Origin: Rubritalea profundi
GTDB lineage: Bacteria; Verrucomicrobiota; Verrucomicrobiia; Verrucomicrobiales; Akkermansiaceae
Assembly (NCBI RefSeq): GCF_002954445.1
Contig: NZ_MQWA01000001.1
Location: 1,938,243 to 1,988,732 of the forward strand
DNA length: 50,490 bases
Direction: 5' to 3'
The translations under genes were made by a program, and so were the position numbers. This document shows, one piece after another, positions 7,723 through 17,506 of the stretch. Position 1 is the first letter of the stretch. The number at the start of each line of letters is the position of its first letter. The notes under the pieces were generated by a model. The model made no database searches. It was not told where the DNA came from and saw only the letters and a list, made by a program, of their open reading frames with translations.

Positions 7723-9944
7723 TGTTCCTTTCTCCGATATTTCTTATAGGTCTCTTGGCTGTCGGTCTTCCGGTCGCCATCCACTTTCTGACCCGCCAAA
7801 AGTCGAAGGTCTTGGCGTGGGGTGCCATGGATTTCCTCAAAAAATCAATCAATAGCGCAAGCTCAAGAAGGCAACGCCTGCGTGACCGTCTACTCCTTCT
7901 TCTTCGCACTCTAGCGATCATCTTTCTTATTCTCAGCTTTGCTCAGCCCCTCATCTCAAAATTCTTCACCGATTCTCAACTGGAAACCGTCCTCATCTGG
8001 GACATCTCCATGTCGACCTTGACAAAGGGCCAAGATGGAGTCCCTCGCCAAGAGCAGATCCGTCAAGCTGTATTAGATCAGCTTGAGGGGCTGCCAGACC
8101 ACTCCACCGTTCGGGTCCTCTTAGCTGGAGCAGAAATTCGTTGGCTTAAAGACGAACCACTGGCTCTCACCCCGAACAACCGCGAAAGCCTTGCCAGAGT
8201 AATTAAGACGCAACAGGTCGACCTAGGAGGGGACAGCATCGCCAAAGCCATTCTCCTCGCATTAGCTTCTCCATCCGAAAACAGTGAAAAAAAGAAACGC
8301 AACCTAGTCGTCATACACGATCTACAGGAAGGCTCATGGCAAGCTGAAGAAAAAGATCGATGGAGTGCCATTGATAAGCGGGTTTCAGATGCTCCAAACA
8401 TATCTCTGCAACTCGTTGATCTTGAGGAGTTTTTTGTCCATCGAGGCTCTCAAACTGCAGTCGTGTCACTGGAGACGAACCGCGACACCATTGCGACTGG
8501 CTCAAAGCAGCGCTTCCGTGCGATTTTGCGGAACTACTCTGAAGATCGGATCTACGATGCTAACGTGATCTGGCTAATTAATGATCGAGAGGTAGAGCGG
8601 TTGGACTTCGTAGAGTTGCATCCTGAGAGCGAGCTTAACCTTGAGCAGTTTCTCTCCATTGAAGACTCCGGAAGCCAGATTGTCGAATGTCGCCTCGAGG
8701 TAGCTAATGACCCACTTTTGGCTGATAATAGCGCTTTCCTCGCGGTATCTTCGACCACCCAACTTCCGATTCTCATTGTTGATGATACGCAAAGAATAGA
8801 AAAGGGGCAAATCCTTCCATCGCAGTTTATTGTAGCCTCCATGGGGGGGCATCTATCACGCAATCCTAAGGATAAAAAAGCTCCCCCCACTCAGAGCCGT
8901 TCCGTCTTTAAGCCTCGAGTCATTCGGAGTAAAGATCTAGTCAAGACTCAGCTCGATGACCATCTCGCCGTAATTATTGCAAATGCTGACTCCCTCCCTC
9001 CAGCTTCCTACAAGCAACTCAAAGATTTTGTCGCCTCCGGCCGAGGTCTCTGGCTCATGATGAGCCAGAGCGATGGAGCCCTCCCCTCGTGGATAACTCA
9101 ATTATTGAAGAGTCTAGATCTAGACTCACTAAGCCAGACGACACTCCTGGAAAGCCCTGACAAAAAGAAACCCATGAGACTTGCGGCGACCTCTACTAAT
9201 AGTGACTACGCCAATGCTATCGCCGCGAAAAACCTCGACCTCTCCCGGGCAAAAATCACCAAGCTCCATCAGCTCAGTGAGGTCAATTTTCTCGATAATG
9301 AGAAGCTGCTTCAAACCCCCGATGGGCACCACGTCATACTTTCCATTCCCGCAGAACCTGGCAGAGTCATTCTACAAATGTGCGATCTCAATCGGAGCAG
9401 TACGAACCTCCCCATTCTCCAGACCTTCGTTCCAATCATGCGAGAGACACTTCGGGAATGTGTCGGGCATGGGATCTCCATAAAAAACCTTGATCCAGGT
9501 CAACTCCTGCGAGTTCCCAACCTCAACTCCCTCGATGATCAAATCGCTCTCATCATCACCCGGCCCGATGGCTCAACCGAACAACTTAAAAGGCTGAGTG
9601 GCGAGTTTCAAACGGCAAATACTTTTCTCCCAGGTCGCTACACTATCAGAGGCCTCCAAGATGCTGATGGAAAAGAGCTTACCCAGATATTTATAGTCAA
9701 ACGACCTGAAGACGAATCGAACCTCATCGCCCTCGCCGATACCAAGGCAAAACAACTCATCAGCGGAAGCTTTTACGGCTCAAAGAACTCTGAATTGGAA
9801 GAACACAAAGGAAAATGGTCGTTAGCCATCTGGTTTGCGATTTTGGCAGGGTTGCTCTTCCTCGTCGAAGCCATCCTTGCTCACCGCCTAGCAAAAAGCC
9901 GACTAAGCACTTCAGGCAGGATCGAATTAAAGCCGGTTTATTAG
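7722..9944 (+). CDS. BatA-like membrane vWA protein
   Basis: 740-aa membrane protein. The N-terminal ~80 residues (a hydrophobic helix, HFLTRQ, WGAMDFL, an RRQRLRDRLLLLLR stretch, then a second helix) match the aerotolerance BatA N-terminal domain. A vWA-like domain follows with a D-x-S-x-S metal site (WDISMST), then a long beta-rich region with Ig-like character, and a single C-terminal membrane helix (around residues 700-722) with a short cytoplasmic tail. It overlaps the DUF58 gene by one base and is 6 bases from the next gene. Such proteins are presumed to be MoxR-regulated envelope components; the substrate is unknown. Confidence 0.82.
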   Translation: MFLSPIFLIGLLAVGLPVAIHFLTRQKSKVLAWGAMDFLKKSINSASSRRQRLRDRLLLLLRTLAIIFLILSFAQPLISKFFTDSQLETVLIWDISMSTLTKGQDGVPRQEQIRQAVLDQLEGLPDHSTVRVLLAGAEIRWLKDEPLALTPNNRESLARVIKTQQVDLGGDSIAKAILLALASPSENSEKKKRNLVVIHDLQEGSWQAEEKDRWSAIDKRVSDAPNISLQLVDLEEFFVHRGSQTAVVSLETNRDTIATGSKQRFRAILRNYSEDRIYDANVIWLINDREVERLDFVELHPESELNLEQFLSIEDSGSQIVECRLEVANDPLLADNSAFLAVSSTTQLPILIVDDTQRIEKGQILPSQFIVASMGGHLSRNPKDKKAPPTQSRSVFKPRVIRSKDLVKTQLDDHLAVIIANADSLPPASYKQLKDFVASGRGLWLMMSQSDGALPSWITQLLKSLDLDSLSQTTLLESPDKKKPMRLAATSTNSDYANAIAAKNLDLSRAKITKLHQLSEVNFLDNEKLLQTPDGHHVILSIPAEPGRVILQMCDLNRSSTNLPILQTFVPIMRETLRECVGHGISIKNLDPGQLLRVPNLNSLDDQIALIITRPDGSTEQLKRLSGEFQTANTFLPGRYTIRGLQDADGKELTQIFIVKRPEDESNLIALADTKAKQLISGSFYGSKNSELEEHKGKWSLAIWFAILAGLLFLVEAILAHRLAKSRLSTSGRIELKPVY

Positions 9945-9950
9945 AAAGAA

Positions 9951-12569
9951 ATGACAAGTATCGAAACATCATTGCCTCCCGTCATGCTCGTCTTAGGGGC
10001 AGGGCTATCGATGGCTTTTTTCCTCTATCTTCTTCGTCAGCAAACCCAAGATCACTCTAAGCTGTCGCGCTGGTCGCTTTTTTTTCTCCGCTCAATGTTG
10101 TGCCTGTTGGTCTGGATCTTGATTGCTCAACCACGAGCGGTTAAAACTATTGAAGAATTCCTCCCAGTCTCTGCAAATCTGGCCATTGATGTCTCACAGA
10201 GTATGTCTCTCATCGACGAAGCTGGTCCAAACACCTCTGTCTGGATGAGTCTCTCAGACCCAAAGCCACTCGACGAGGCTCTCACTCTAACTGAGGCCGC
10301 TCGGATTCGCCTCAATCTGCTGGCCCGCCAGCTTAGCGGATCTCCAAAATATTTCGATGCCGAGATCGAGAGCGTCCTCGAAATTCTCAATCAGGTTAGC
10401 GTAAAACTCAGCCCCCTCAAAAGTAATCATTCATTAACCAGACTCCTCAAAGCGCCATTGAAAACGTTAGAGTCTTCAAAAAGTGTCCTCAATGACATCA
10501 ACTCGGATGACTTCCTCATCGACCTGAATCGTTCATCACAGCTCGTTTCTCAAACCGCTCGTAGTTTGCGGCGAATCATCGCTGTGCAGAAGCCAGCCAC
10601 GATAGCATCAAAACAAACCCCTCGAATAAATTTCGTTAATAATTGGCTCAAAGGTTCGCAAAATATGTTTGAAGATCTTTCAAAGCGCTACGACTTTCGG
10701 TTCTCAACATTCTCAAATGAACTCTCTCGACAAGATATTAATAAGACTCTCGAGGTGGATCGAACCGGAGTAGCTAAAACTCAGCTATACCAAAGCTTAA
10801 ATAACATCGGGAGACGCGATCACACGAAAGGAAGACAATTCTCGATGCTTGTCACCGACGGTTTTGACTCAGGTGATATGGAAAAGAATTTCTCCAATGA
10901 TATCCTGAGCCAACCCTTGCTCGTTTTTCCGATTGGAGACCCCAATACCTTTCCCGATTCGCGCATCAAGTCGGTAGTCTGCCCCTCGAGAATCCAAGAA
11001 AAAGACACCTTCATAGCAACGGTCCTGATTTCCTCTGTGAACACTACTCCTGAAACAGTAACTCTTGTTTTAAAAGAAGGGGACGAAATCTTGGCAAGCA
11101 AAGAGGTTCTCTTGAAAGGAGACGGCACAAATCTACAAGTCGATCTTGAATGGCAAGCCTCAGGCCCTGGCACACACAAGTTCGAAATCGAATTATCCCC
11201 GATTACAGGAGATGAGCTCCTCCAAAATAACACGCATATCTTAGACTGTGCCGTTCTCAAAAACCACTACAAGGTCTTGGTTTCCGACACATTTCCGCGC
11301 TGGGAAACGCGTTACCTTCAAAACCTCTTTAATCGAGATCCCTCGATTAAGATGAGCAGCATCGTCTTCCAACCGAGTCACAGCTTCCCTGGAAAAAATC
11401 CCAAACAACCCATGACACTGCCCTTCGACTTAAAGTCATGGAAGCTCTATGATCTTGTCATTCTCGGAGACCTCACTCCTGAATACCTCACTCCTGTGCA
11501 TCAAAAACTTGTTGCCAACTACGTCAACGAAGGAGGGAACCTCATTATCATGGCTGGTCCCAACGGTATGCCAGCTCGCTTTATTGACGGCCCCTTAGAA
11601 CCTTTAATTCCCATGACCAAGGTTGCTGACTCTGTGATTCATGGCTCATTCATCGTGCACCCTCCTGTCAATGAACCCATCAACCGTATGGTTCTCCTCA
11701 ATCGCGGCCAAACCCAACAGGTCTGGCAATCAATCTTCCAGGTCACGCCCCAACACACTCTCGTTCCTTGGCTCAAGGCAAAGGAGTCTGCGCGCACACT
11801 CCTTACCGCAACTGATAAGGAAAATGGAACAACCTACGATTTTTGCGCAACACAGCGCTATGGCAGCGGTCGAATCGCCTACTTTGCGGCCCCTTGTCTT
11901 TACCACCTGCGCTTCCGATTTGGAGACGAATATCATGCAAAACTTTGGGGGCAATTGATTCGTGGAATGTGTGTCGATAGCTTTGGGTTTAGCGACACCC
12001 TGATCGCGACGAGACTTGACCGACAGTTCTGGAAGTTGGGTGAGGAAATCCAGGGACGTCTCCGAATTCGAAATGAATACGGAGAGCCATTTAATAGCCG
12101 CAACTTTAACGCAACCTTAAGCAAAGAGGGCACGATCATCGCCGAAATGAAGCCCGTCCCAATTGCCGACCGACCGGGAGACTTCTTTGTCCGTTTTAGC
12201 GACATCCCCCCAGGGAACTACCAGCTCGGCTACTCAGGGGAAGCCATTCAATCAATTTTGGAAGCTGATCAAAAATTCAATCCTGACCAAGATCCCGTCA
12301 CGCTGACGGTTGGAGAAGGAATTAAAGCCCTGGAACTACAGACACCCGCTGCTCCCTCCCAATTTTGGAGCCAAGTGAACAACCTCCCACTTGCGGCCAC
12401 GATCAGCCCAGCAACTCTTCCTCTCATGATCGAAGCTCTTGATCTAAAACCCGAAACACTCAAGAGAACATCAAAACGTCCTCTTTGGAACACGTGGTGG
12501 TTTCTTATTACCATTCTCCTTGTCGCAGCCTCTGAATGGGTTCTGCGTCGACTGACCGGCCTCTCCTGA
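9951..12569 (+). CDS. Large membrane protein with vWA and GATase1-like regions
   Basis: 872 aa. Two N-terminal membrane helices (about residues 8-26 and 42-62) precede a vWA-like domain whose metal site is visible as LAIDVSQSMSL. A region around residues 500-560 (DLVILGDLTPEYL, then NYVNEGGNLIIMAGP) resembles the glutamine-amidotransferase-like fold often found in these paralogous operon proteins. A final helix near the C-terminus (WWFLITILLVAASEWVL) re-enters the membrane. It resembles the preceding gene in architecture and probably arose by ancient duplication. The large extracytoplasmic part suggests periplasmic interactions. No enzymatic residues are recognised. Confidence 0.8.
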   Translation: MTSIETSLPPVMLVLGAGLSMAFFLYLLRQQTQDHSKLSRWSLFFLRSMLCLLVWILIAQPRAVKTIEEFLPVSANLAIDVSQSMSLIDEAGPNTSVWMSLSDPKPLDEALTLTEAARIRLNLLARQLSGSPKYFDAEIESVLEILNQVSVKLSPLKSNHSLTRLLKAPLKTLESSKSVLNDINSDDFLIDLNRSSQLVSQTARSLRRIIAVQKPATIASKQTPRINFVNNWLKGSQNMFEDLSKRYDFRFSTFSNELSRQDINKTLEVDRTGVAKTQLYQSLNNIGRRDHTKGRQFSMLVTDGFDSGDMEKNFSNDILSQPLLVFPIGDPNTFPDSRIKSVVCPSRIQEKDTFIATVLISSVNTTPETVTLVLKEGDEILASKEVLLKGDGTNLQVDLEWQASGPGTHKFEIELSPITGDELLQNNTHILDCAVLKNHYKVLVSDTFPRWETRYLQNLFNRDPSIKMSSIVFQPSHSFPGKNPKQPMTLPFDLKSWKLYDLVILGDLTPEYLTPVHQKLVANYVNEGGNLIIMAGPNGMPARFIDGPLEPLIPMTKVADSVIHGSFIVHPPVNEPINRMVLLNRGQTQQVWQSIFQVTPQHTLVPWLKAKESARTLLTATDKENGTTYDFCATQRYGSGRIAYFAAPCLYHLRFRFGDEYHAKLWGQLIRGMCVDSFGFSDTLIATRLDRQFWKLGEEIQGRLRIRNEYGEPFNSRNFNATLSKEGTIIAEMKPVPIADRPGDFFVRFSDIPPGNYQLGYSGEAIQSILEADQKFNPDQDPVTLTVGEGIKALELQTPAAPSQFWSQVNNLPLAATISPATLPLMIEALDLKPETLKRTSKRPLWNTWWFLITILLVAASEWVLRRLTGLS

Positions 12570-12605
12570 TTTCCTCCTGATTTGACTGAACCCGACCAAG
12601 CTACC

Positions 12606-15600
12606 ATGAAACACGAGCACTCAACTTTGTCATCAAAATCCCTGGAATTACTCTCGATAGAGAAGAGCCGACGAATACGCATTCGATTTCTCTATCTTTT
12701 TCTGGCTCTCGGTGGCGCCGCTCTCTTGATCGCAGTAGCTGCCATGTTCATTGACTGGAAACTCGGGTTCCAATCCCCAGTGTGGCGTTTCCTTCTAACG
12801 ATGACGGCCTTCGGATCCCTCATGGCTATTCTAAAATGGGTTTGGGGGAAAATGAAGTTTAAGTCTGATCAAGCAGAAACAGCTAAATGGCTCGATGAGG
12901 TCAACCCAGCCCTACAGGAACGACTAACAACCTCGGTGGAACTGAAAGATTCAACAAACCACTCCCCCGAGTTACTCAAGGCGGTAGGAGAGCAGGTCGA
13001 TGATTTTAAAATCAAAAGCGGAGGGACGCAATTAGTCAAAAGCCGCTCATTCACTTGGGCCGGGGTCACCTTTGCAGCGTCAATTGCCCTACTCTTAACT
13101 CTCATCGTCATAACGGGTCAATCATTTCCTAAGTTGTGGGATCGACTTGTTCACCCCTGGAACGACAACTCACTTACGCTACTTACTCAAAATGAGGGTG
13201 AAGTTTTTCACCCACGAGGTCAGGACTTTTCCATTGCAGTTGCCATCTCCGGGAAAATCCCAGTACAAGCAAAAATCCAGGAACGCTCGGCCAACGGATC
13301 AATCGAAGAACGCTGGGTCGATATCGATAAAAACACCGGATACGTCAGCTACATAGTTTCAAAAGCGTCCGAAGACTTTTCTTACCGAATCGAAGCTGGT
13401 GATGCCCAGATCGATTGGCAAAAGGTCAGCATCATTGACAAGCCTTCGATTGTCAGTGCTCAGATCAAGATCTCCCCCCCAGCATACACAAAGCTTGCGC
13501 CATGGACTCTGACAAAGCTTCCCCGCCAACTCAAAATACCTCAAGGAAGCCAAGTTGATTTTAAAATCAAAGTGGACCAAGAGATTCTTCAAGCTACCTT
13601 CGACAAGCGCATAGACCGCAAAGTAATTCAGGAATTCCTGACTCGTAGCGCAAGAAAAACCTACATCCACAATCTGAGTCTCGCTGACACTATCCACGCT
13701 GATCTCAAGATGACTTCAAAAGTCGGCAATCTCAGCTCAAAATTTAAGATCAGCTTGATCTCACTCGCCGACAAAGCACCCAAAGTCCGTCTTCTCAAAG
13801 AAACGGAGACTTTTGCGATGAAGGCCGACGAAAAACTTGATGTTAAGTTTCAAGCAACTGACGACTACGGAGTCGAAGCCGCTCAGTTAGTAGCAGAGGT
13901 CACAAATCCAGACGGAACAAAAGAAAGCTTCAGCTTTCCAATCGACCTTGCCTATCAAAAAGGAACAAAGAAGCTGGAATCCTCTGTATCTCTTGATCTC
14001 AGTAAACTACCGATCAAAAAAGGCTCAAAGCTCACTTATATAGTCGAAGTGACTGACTCAAGAGGGGCCGCTTCATTCCAGGCATCGCAACCGCTCTCTC
14101 AAGATGAACTGGAAGGGGAAAGACGAGATCTCCAACGAGATTTAGCCCAAATAAAGCAGCTTGAGGAAAAACTCAGAAATGCCAAAGAGGTAAACGAAAA
14201 GGCGCTGTCAAATGGAGAATTCAAACCTAACAGGGGAAATCAAAAGCAGCTTACTCAAGAGACTCAGGAGCATCTGAGCCAGGCAAGAAAACACGCCGAC
14301 CAGCTTCAAGATAACAACACTAGGGAGTCGCTAGACCTGAAGAATGGGATTGATAAAGCAGATCAAAAACTCGAGGACTCAAAGACAGCACAAGATCCAA
14401 CAAGCGATCTCAAAGCCAGCGAAGCTGAAATCGATAAGGCACGTAAAGCACTTGATGAAATGAGGCGCCAACTTGAAGGGGAAATCGCCAAAAATAAGGC
14501 CGACCAAGAGAACTCTGCCATTCAACAGCTCAAGCAACAAAAAGCAGAACTTCAGCAAGCGATTACAAAGATAGGAGATCTTAAAAATCAACTGACCAAT
14601 GCTGAGTCATCTAACAAAGAGGCCATCAAAGCTCAGATTAAAGATACACAACAGAAACAAGGTCAGAATGGAGACTTCAAGTCTTCACAAAAAAATGGTC
14701 AGCGAAGTCAAGCCGCAAAAGATGACTCGTCAACAACGGGCGCTACGGCAAAAACGCGCCGGCACCTCGAGAAGGCAAATCAGTCAGCTAATTCGCTGGC
14801 TGAAGGAGCCCAATCTCAGTGGAAAGACGTGAAAACTGGAATTGCTAAGGCACAGAAAAGCCTTGGTAATAGCAAGTCCTCTAATGTCTCTTCAGGCAAA
14901 CTACGCGAAATCGGAAATAATATTAGAGGGGCACAAACCGCACTTAACCGTCTAGATCAGGAAGTAAAGAAAGCAGTTCAAAAAATAGGAAATCAGCTTA
15001 GTCAACAGTCACAGTTAAAACAACTTCGATCAGCATTGTCGGCAGCAAAGCAGCAGGCTAATTCAATCCGACAGAAAATTTCGGGACAGCAAGGACAACA
15101 AGCGCTACAGGGGCTACAGCGCAAGAACTTTGAGGATCTTTCCGACCGAGTCGATGATCTTCAGAAAATGGCCCAAGAGCTTGACTCAGACCCTGTCAAA
15201 GACGACGTCTCGCAGGCAATTGCCAAAACCAAACAATCTATTGAACAAGCGACTGGTTCTAGTAATTCAGCATCTCAACTTCAACAAGCCGAAGAACAAA
15301 TCGACAAGGCAATAAATGCTATCGGCAAAGCACAAGAAAAGAGCCGTAACGAGAATAATCGACCTTCCGCCATTCCTCCCGCAGAAAAACAGGTTAAGAA
15401 GCGAAAACTTGATATAACCCAGAATCAGCCCCCCTCAAAATCCAAACCTGCAGAAGTAGTCGTAGACGAATATGCACAGCACTTTCTCGCTGGTGACGGT
15501 CTAAAAAAGAAGCAAATCGCAATTCAAGAAGTCCTCGATGAGATATTAAAGAACGCACAAAAAGGTCGTCAGCTTACCGCGAAAATTTGCTTTAATGATG

Positions 15601-15956
15601 CATTAAAAGAAAAAAATGTGGCTCGCACTGGTGAGGGCTTGAAAAAGGCATCTCGCGAAGTTTCTCCCAAGTTGATCGTGATTCTTAAAAACGGTGTGAA
15701 CCGCGCAGAGCAGCTCAGAAAGTTGAGCGCAGACACTCCATACTCATTCTTCGGACTGCAATCGAAGGCCATGGTGGAGAATGGATTCCTTCCCGCGATC
15801 AAGGCAATGGAAGAGGCTCTGAATAATCCGAAGCCGGACTTAATTAAAGAGAAACTCGATTCAATCGATGAGCGACTCCGTTGGGTCATCGCGTTACTAA
15901 AGAAAACAGAATCCCAGTTTGAATCGATGATAAAGATGGAGGAGATTGCGACCTAA
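12606..15956 (+). CDS. Giant membrane-anchored coiled-coil protein
   Basis: About 1116 aa from the ATG at 12606 (an in-frame TTG at 12582 is possible). Three hydrophobic helices lie in the first ~190 residues, followed by a beta-rich segment to about residue 500 and then roughly 450 residues of Gln/Lys/Ala/Glu/Ser-rich sequence with strong coiled-coil character. The layout resembles DUF4175-type proteins found in similar operons. The C-terminal ~150 residues (AQHFLAGDGLKKKQ onward) look globular and helical. It sits between the vWA proteins and another coiled-coil gene, consistent with a structural or scaffold role in the envelope (inference). Confidence 0.75.
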   Translation: MKHEHSTLSSKSLELLSIEKSRRIRIRFLYLFLALGGAALLIAVAAMFIDWKLGFQSPVWRFLLTMTAFGSLMAILKWVWGKMKFKSDQAETAKWLDEVNPALQERLTTSVELKDSTNHSPELLKAVGEQVDDFKIKSGGTQLVKSRSFTWAGVTFAASIALLLTLIVITGQSFPKLWDRLVHPWNDNSLTLLTQNEGEVFHPRGQDFSIAVAISGKIPVQAKIQERSANGSIEERWVDIDKNTGYVSYIVSKASEDFSYRIEAGDAQIDWQKVSIIDKPSIVSAQIKISPPAYTKLAPWTLTKLPRQLKIPQGSQVDFKIKVDQEILQATFDKRIDRKVIQEFLTRSARKTYIHNLSLADTIHADLKMTSKVGNLSSKFKISLISLADKAPKVRLLKETETFAMKADEKLDVKFQATDDYGVEAAQLVAEVTNPDGTKESFSFPIDLAYQKGTKKLESSVSLDLSKLPIKKGSKLTYIVEVTDSRGAASFQASQPLSQDELEGERRDLQRDLAQIKQLEEKLRNAKEVNEKALSNGEFKPNRGNQKQLTQETQEHLSQARKHADQLQDNNTRESLDLKNGIDKADQKLEDSKTAQDPTSDLKASEAEIDKARKALDEMRRQLEGEIAKNKADQENSAIQQLKQQKAELQQAITKIGDLKNQLTNAESSNKEAIKAQIKDTQQKQGQNGDFKSSQKNGQRSQAAKDDSSTTGATAKTRRHLEKANQSANSLAEGAQSQWKDVKTGIAKAQKSLGNSKSSNVSSGKLREIGNNIRGAQTALNRLDQEVKKAVQKIGNQLSQQSQLKQLRSALSAAKQQANSIRQKISGQQGQQALQGLQRKNFEDLSDRVDDLQKMAQELDSDPVKDDVSQAIAKTKQSIEQATGSSNSASQLQQAEEQIDKAINAIGKAQEKSRNENNRPSAIPPAEKQVKKRKLDITQNQPPSKSKPAEVVVDEYAQHFLAGDGLKKKQIAIQEVLDEILKNAQKGRQLTAKICFNDALKEKNVARTGEGLKKASREVSPKLIVILKNGVNRAEQLRKLSADTPYSFFGLQSKAMVENGFLPAIKAMEEALNNPKPDLIKEKLDSIDERLRWVIALLKKTESQFESMIKMEEIAT

Positions 15957-16014
15957 CCCATAAGTTCAAAAAAATGCATACCCTCACAATCGAAGACATG
16001 CCACCAGGTGGCAC

Positions 16015-17497
16015 ATGACCGGGCAACCCCTACCCGACGCTCCGTGCTGAGCTGTCAGATCAAAACGTTCAAAGCCTCATTGCCTCACTCAAACTTAAAA
16101 GAGAAGTCCTCAAGCGGTTAAGTAAGCTCCTGCAAGAGAACCCTGAACTGCGTGTGAAAATGCTCACCTCCGGACAACAAAACGGAGGCATTTATAGGGA
16201 GGAGTTTTCAAGACTAAGGAATCGGCAATTGTTGCTCGCCAAATTCACCCATGAATTGTCTGGTAAAGGAGAAGCTCTTCCATGGAAACTCCAAATCATT
16301 TTACAAGGACGTTTCTTGGATTTCTCTAGCCAAACTACAAATGCTATGGGGAATGCTCAAATTTGGATTCCTAAAGGCGCTTCTGAGGAACAGCGTGCAA
16401 AACTAACAAAGGCCTTCTCCGATATTTCGAATATCGCCGCAAAGATGGCTGAAACACCAGCCGATCAAATCGAGGGAATCAGGAGCCTTTTTGGACAGCT
16501 CGAAAAAAATCGTGAACGAGCAAAGACTCTCCTTTCGGATGGCAAAATTGAAAATCTTGATCCAGATTTCACCGATATCCGACTAAAAGATCATCAAGCC
16601 ATGCTGCCGTCGATAAAGTCGAACATCTCTCTCCTAAACCATCTGGAAGAGAAAAACTACCAGGCATTCATTACTCAACTGCAAAAGGAACTAAATGCCG
16701 AAACTGCGGATGCCGTTTTCGGTCTTTCAGGCGAACTTTCTTCGTTGAGTGGCGTTTCTGAAAAAGGAGATGAAGCGATTGAAGAACTCAGTCAAATCAT
16801 GGAAATAGATCTCCTCTCCACGCAGAAAAAAGTAGTGGATCACCTGCAAGGTCCTGGGCTGAAAAATGCAATCCCTCACCAGCAAAAAGCTGCAGAGTTG
16901 TTAAAAAAAGGAGTCAAACTACTCGACTTTGCGGTCGTCGAATTTGTCAAAGCTAAGAACAAACTTGAACTACCGTCTCCACCAGAAGGTGCCGAACCAG
17001 TAAAAGACCCTAGCGAAGAGCAAATAGAAGAAGCCCTCAGAAAAGCTCTGGCAGCTCTTGAGAAAGAAGCCCGACAGTCAGACGAAAAAAAGATGGGTCT
17101 CGGCCTTGGTACAACTAGAAATCTGAAGATGAAGCAGGATTGGGAGAAGACTTCTGAAAAGAAAAAGAAGGAAATGGAAAAGAAGCGCCGCCAGATGCAG
17201 CAAGCCAGTGCAAAGCAAAAACAGCAGGCTAAAAAGGCTCAGCGTGCTGCCGCTAAAGCGCAACAAATGGCCAGCCAAAAAGGTCAAAACATCGCCGAAC
17301 GCCTCAACAAACAAGTCGCTGTTCCCTGGAAAAATCGTCAGACGCAGTCATTCGATGGGCAAGTGACCTGGAACAAGCTCGCGAGCGAACTCAGACAAAG
17401 TTTGACTCAAGATATTGAGTCGGATATTCCCGAGGAATATCGTGAAGCCATCCAGCAATACTTCCGTGAAGTTGCCGAAGCCAACAAAGAGCAATAA
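16015..17497 (+). CDS. Helical coiled-coil protein, 5' end frameshifted
   Basis: Uninterrupted frame from GTG 16154 to 17497 (447 aa), but the same frame is open and protein-like upstream to about 16022. The best explanation is a start at ATG 16015, preceded by AGGTGG, with one extra G in the GGG at 16020-16022. Removing it gives MTGNPYPTLRAELSD joined in frame to the rest, about 493 aa. Downstream the protein is almost entirely helical, with a very Lys/Gln/Ala-rich coiled coil at the C-terminal third (KKKKEMEKKRRQMQQ). No membrane segment or known domain is recognised. It lies 9 bases upstream of the next operon gene. Confidence 0.7.
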
Positions 17498-17506
17498 AGA
17501 ACATTC

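Noticed and set aside
15974-16018. In-frame TGA after MHTLTIEDMPPGGT, suggesting a selenocysteine codon or readthrough before the gene at 16154
   Set aside because: A start at ATG 16015 with one surplus G gives a better N-terminus with an AGGTGG site; TGA serves as a normal stop in other genes here.
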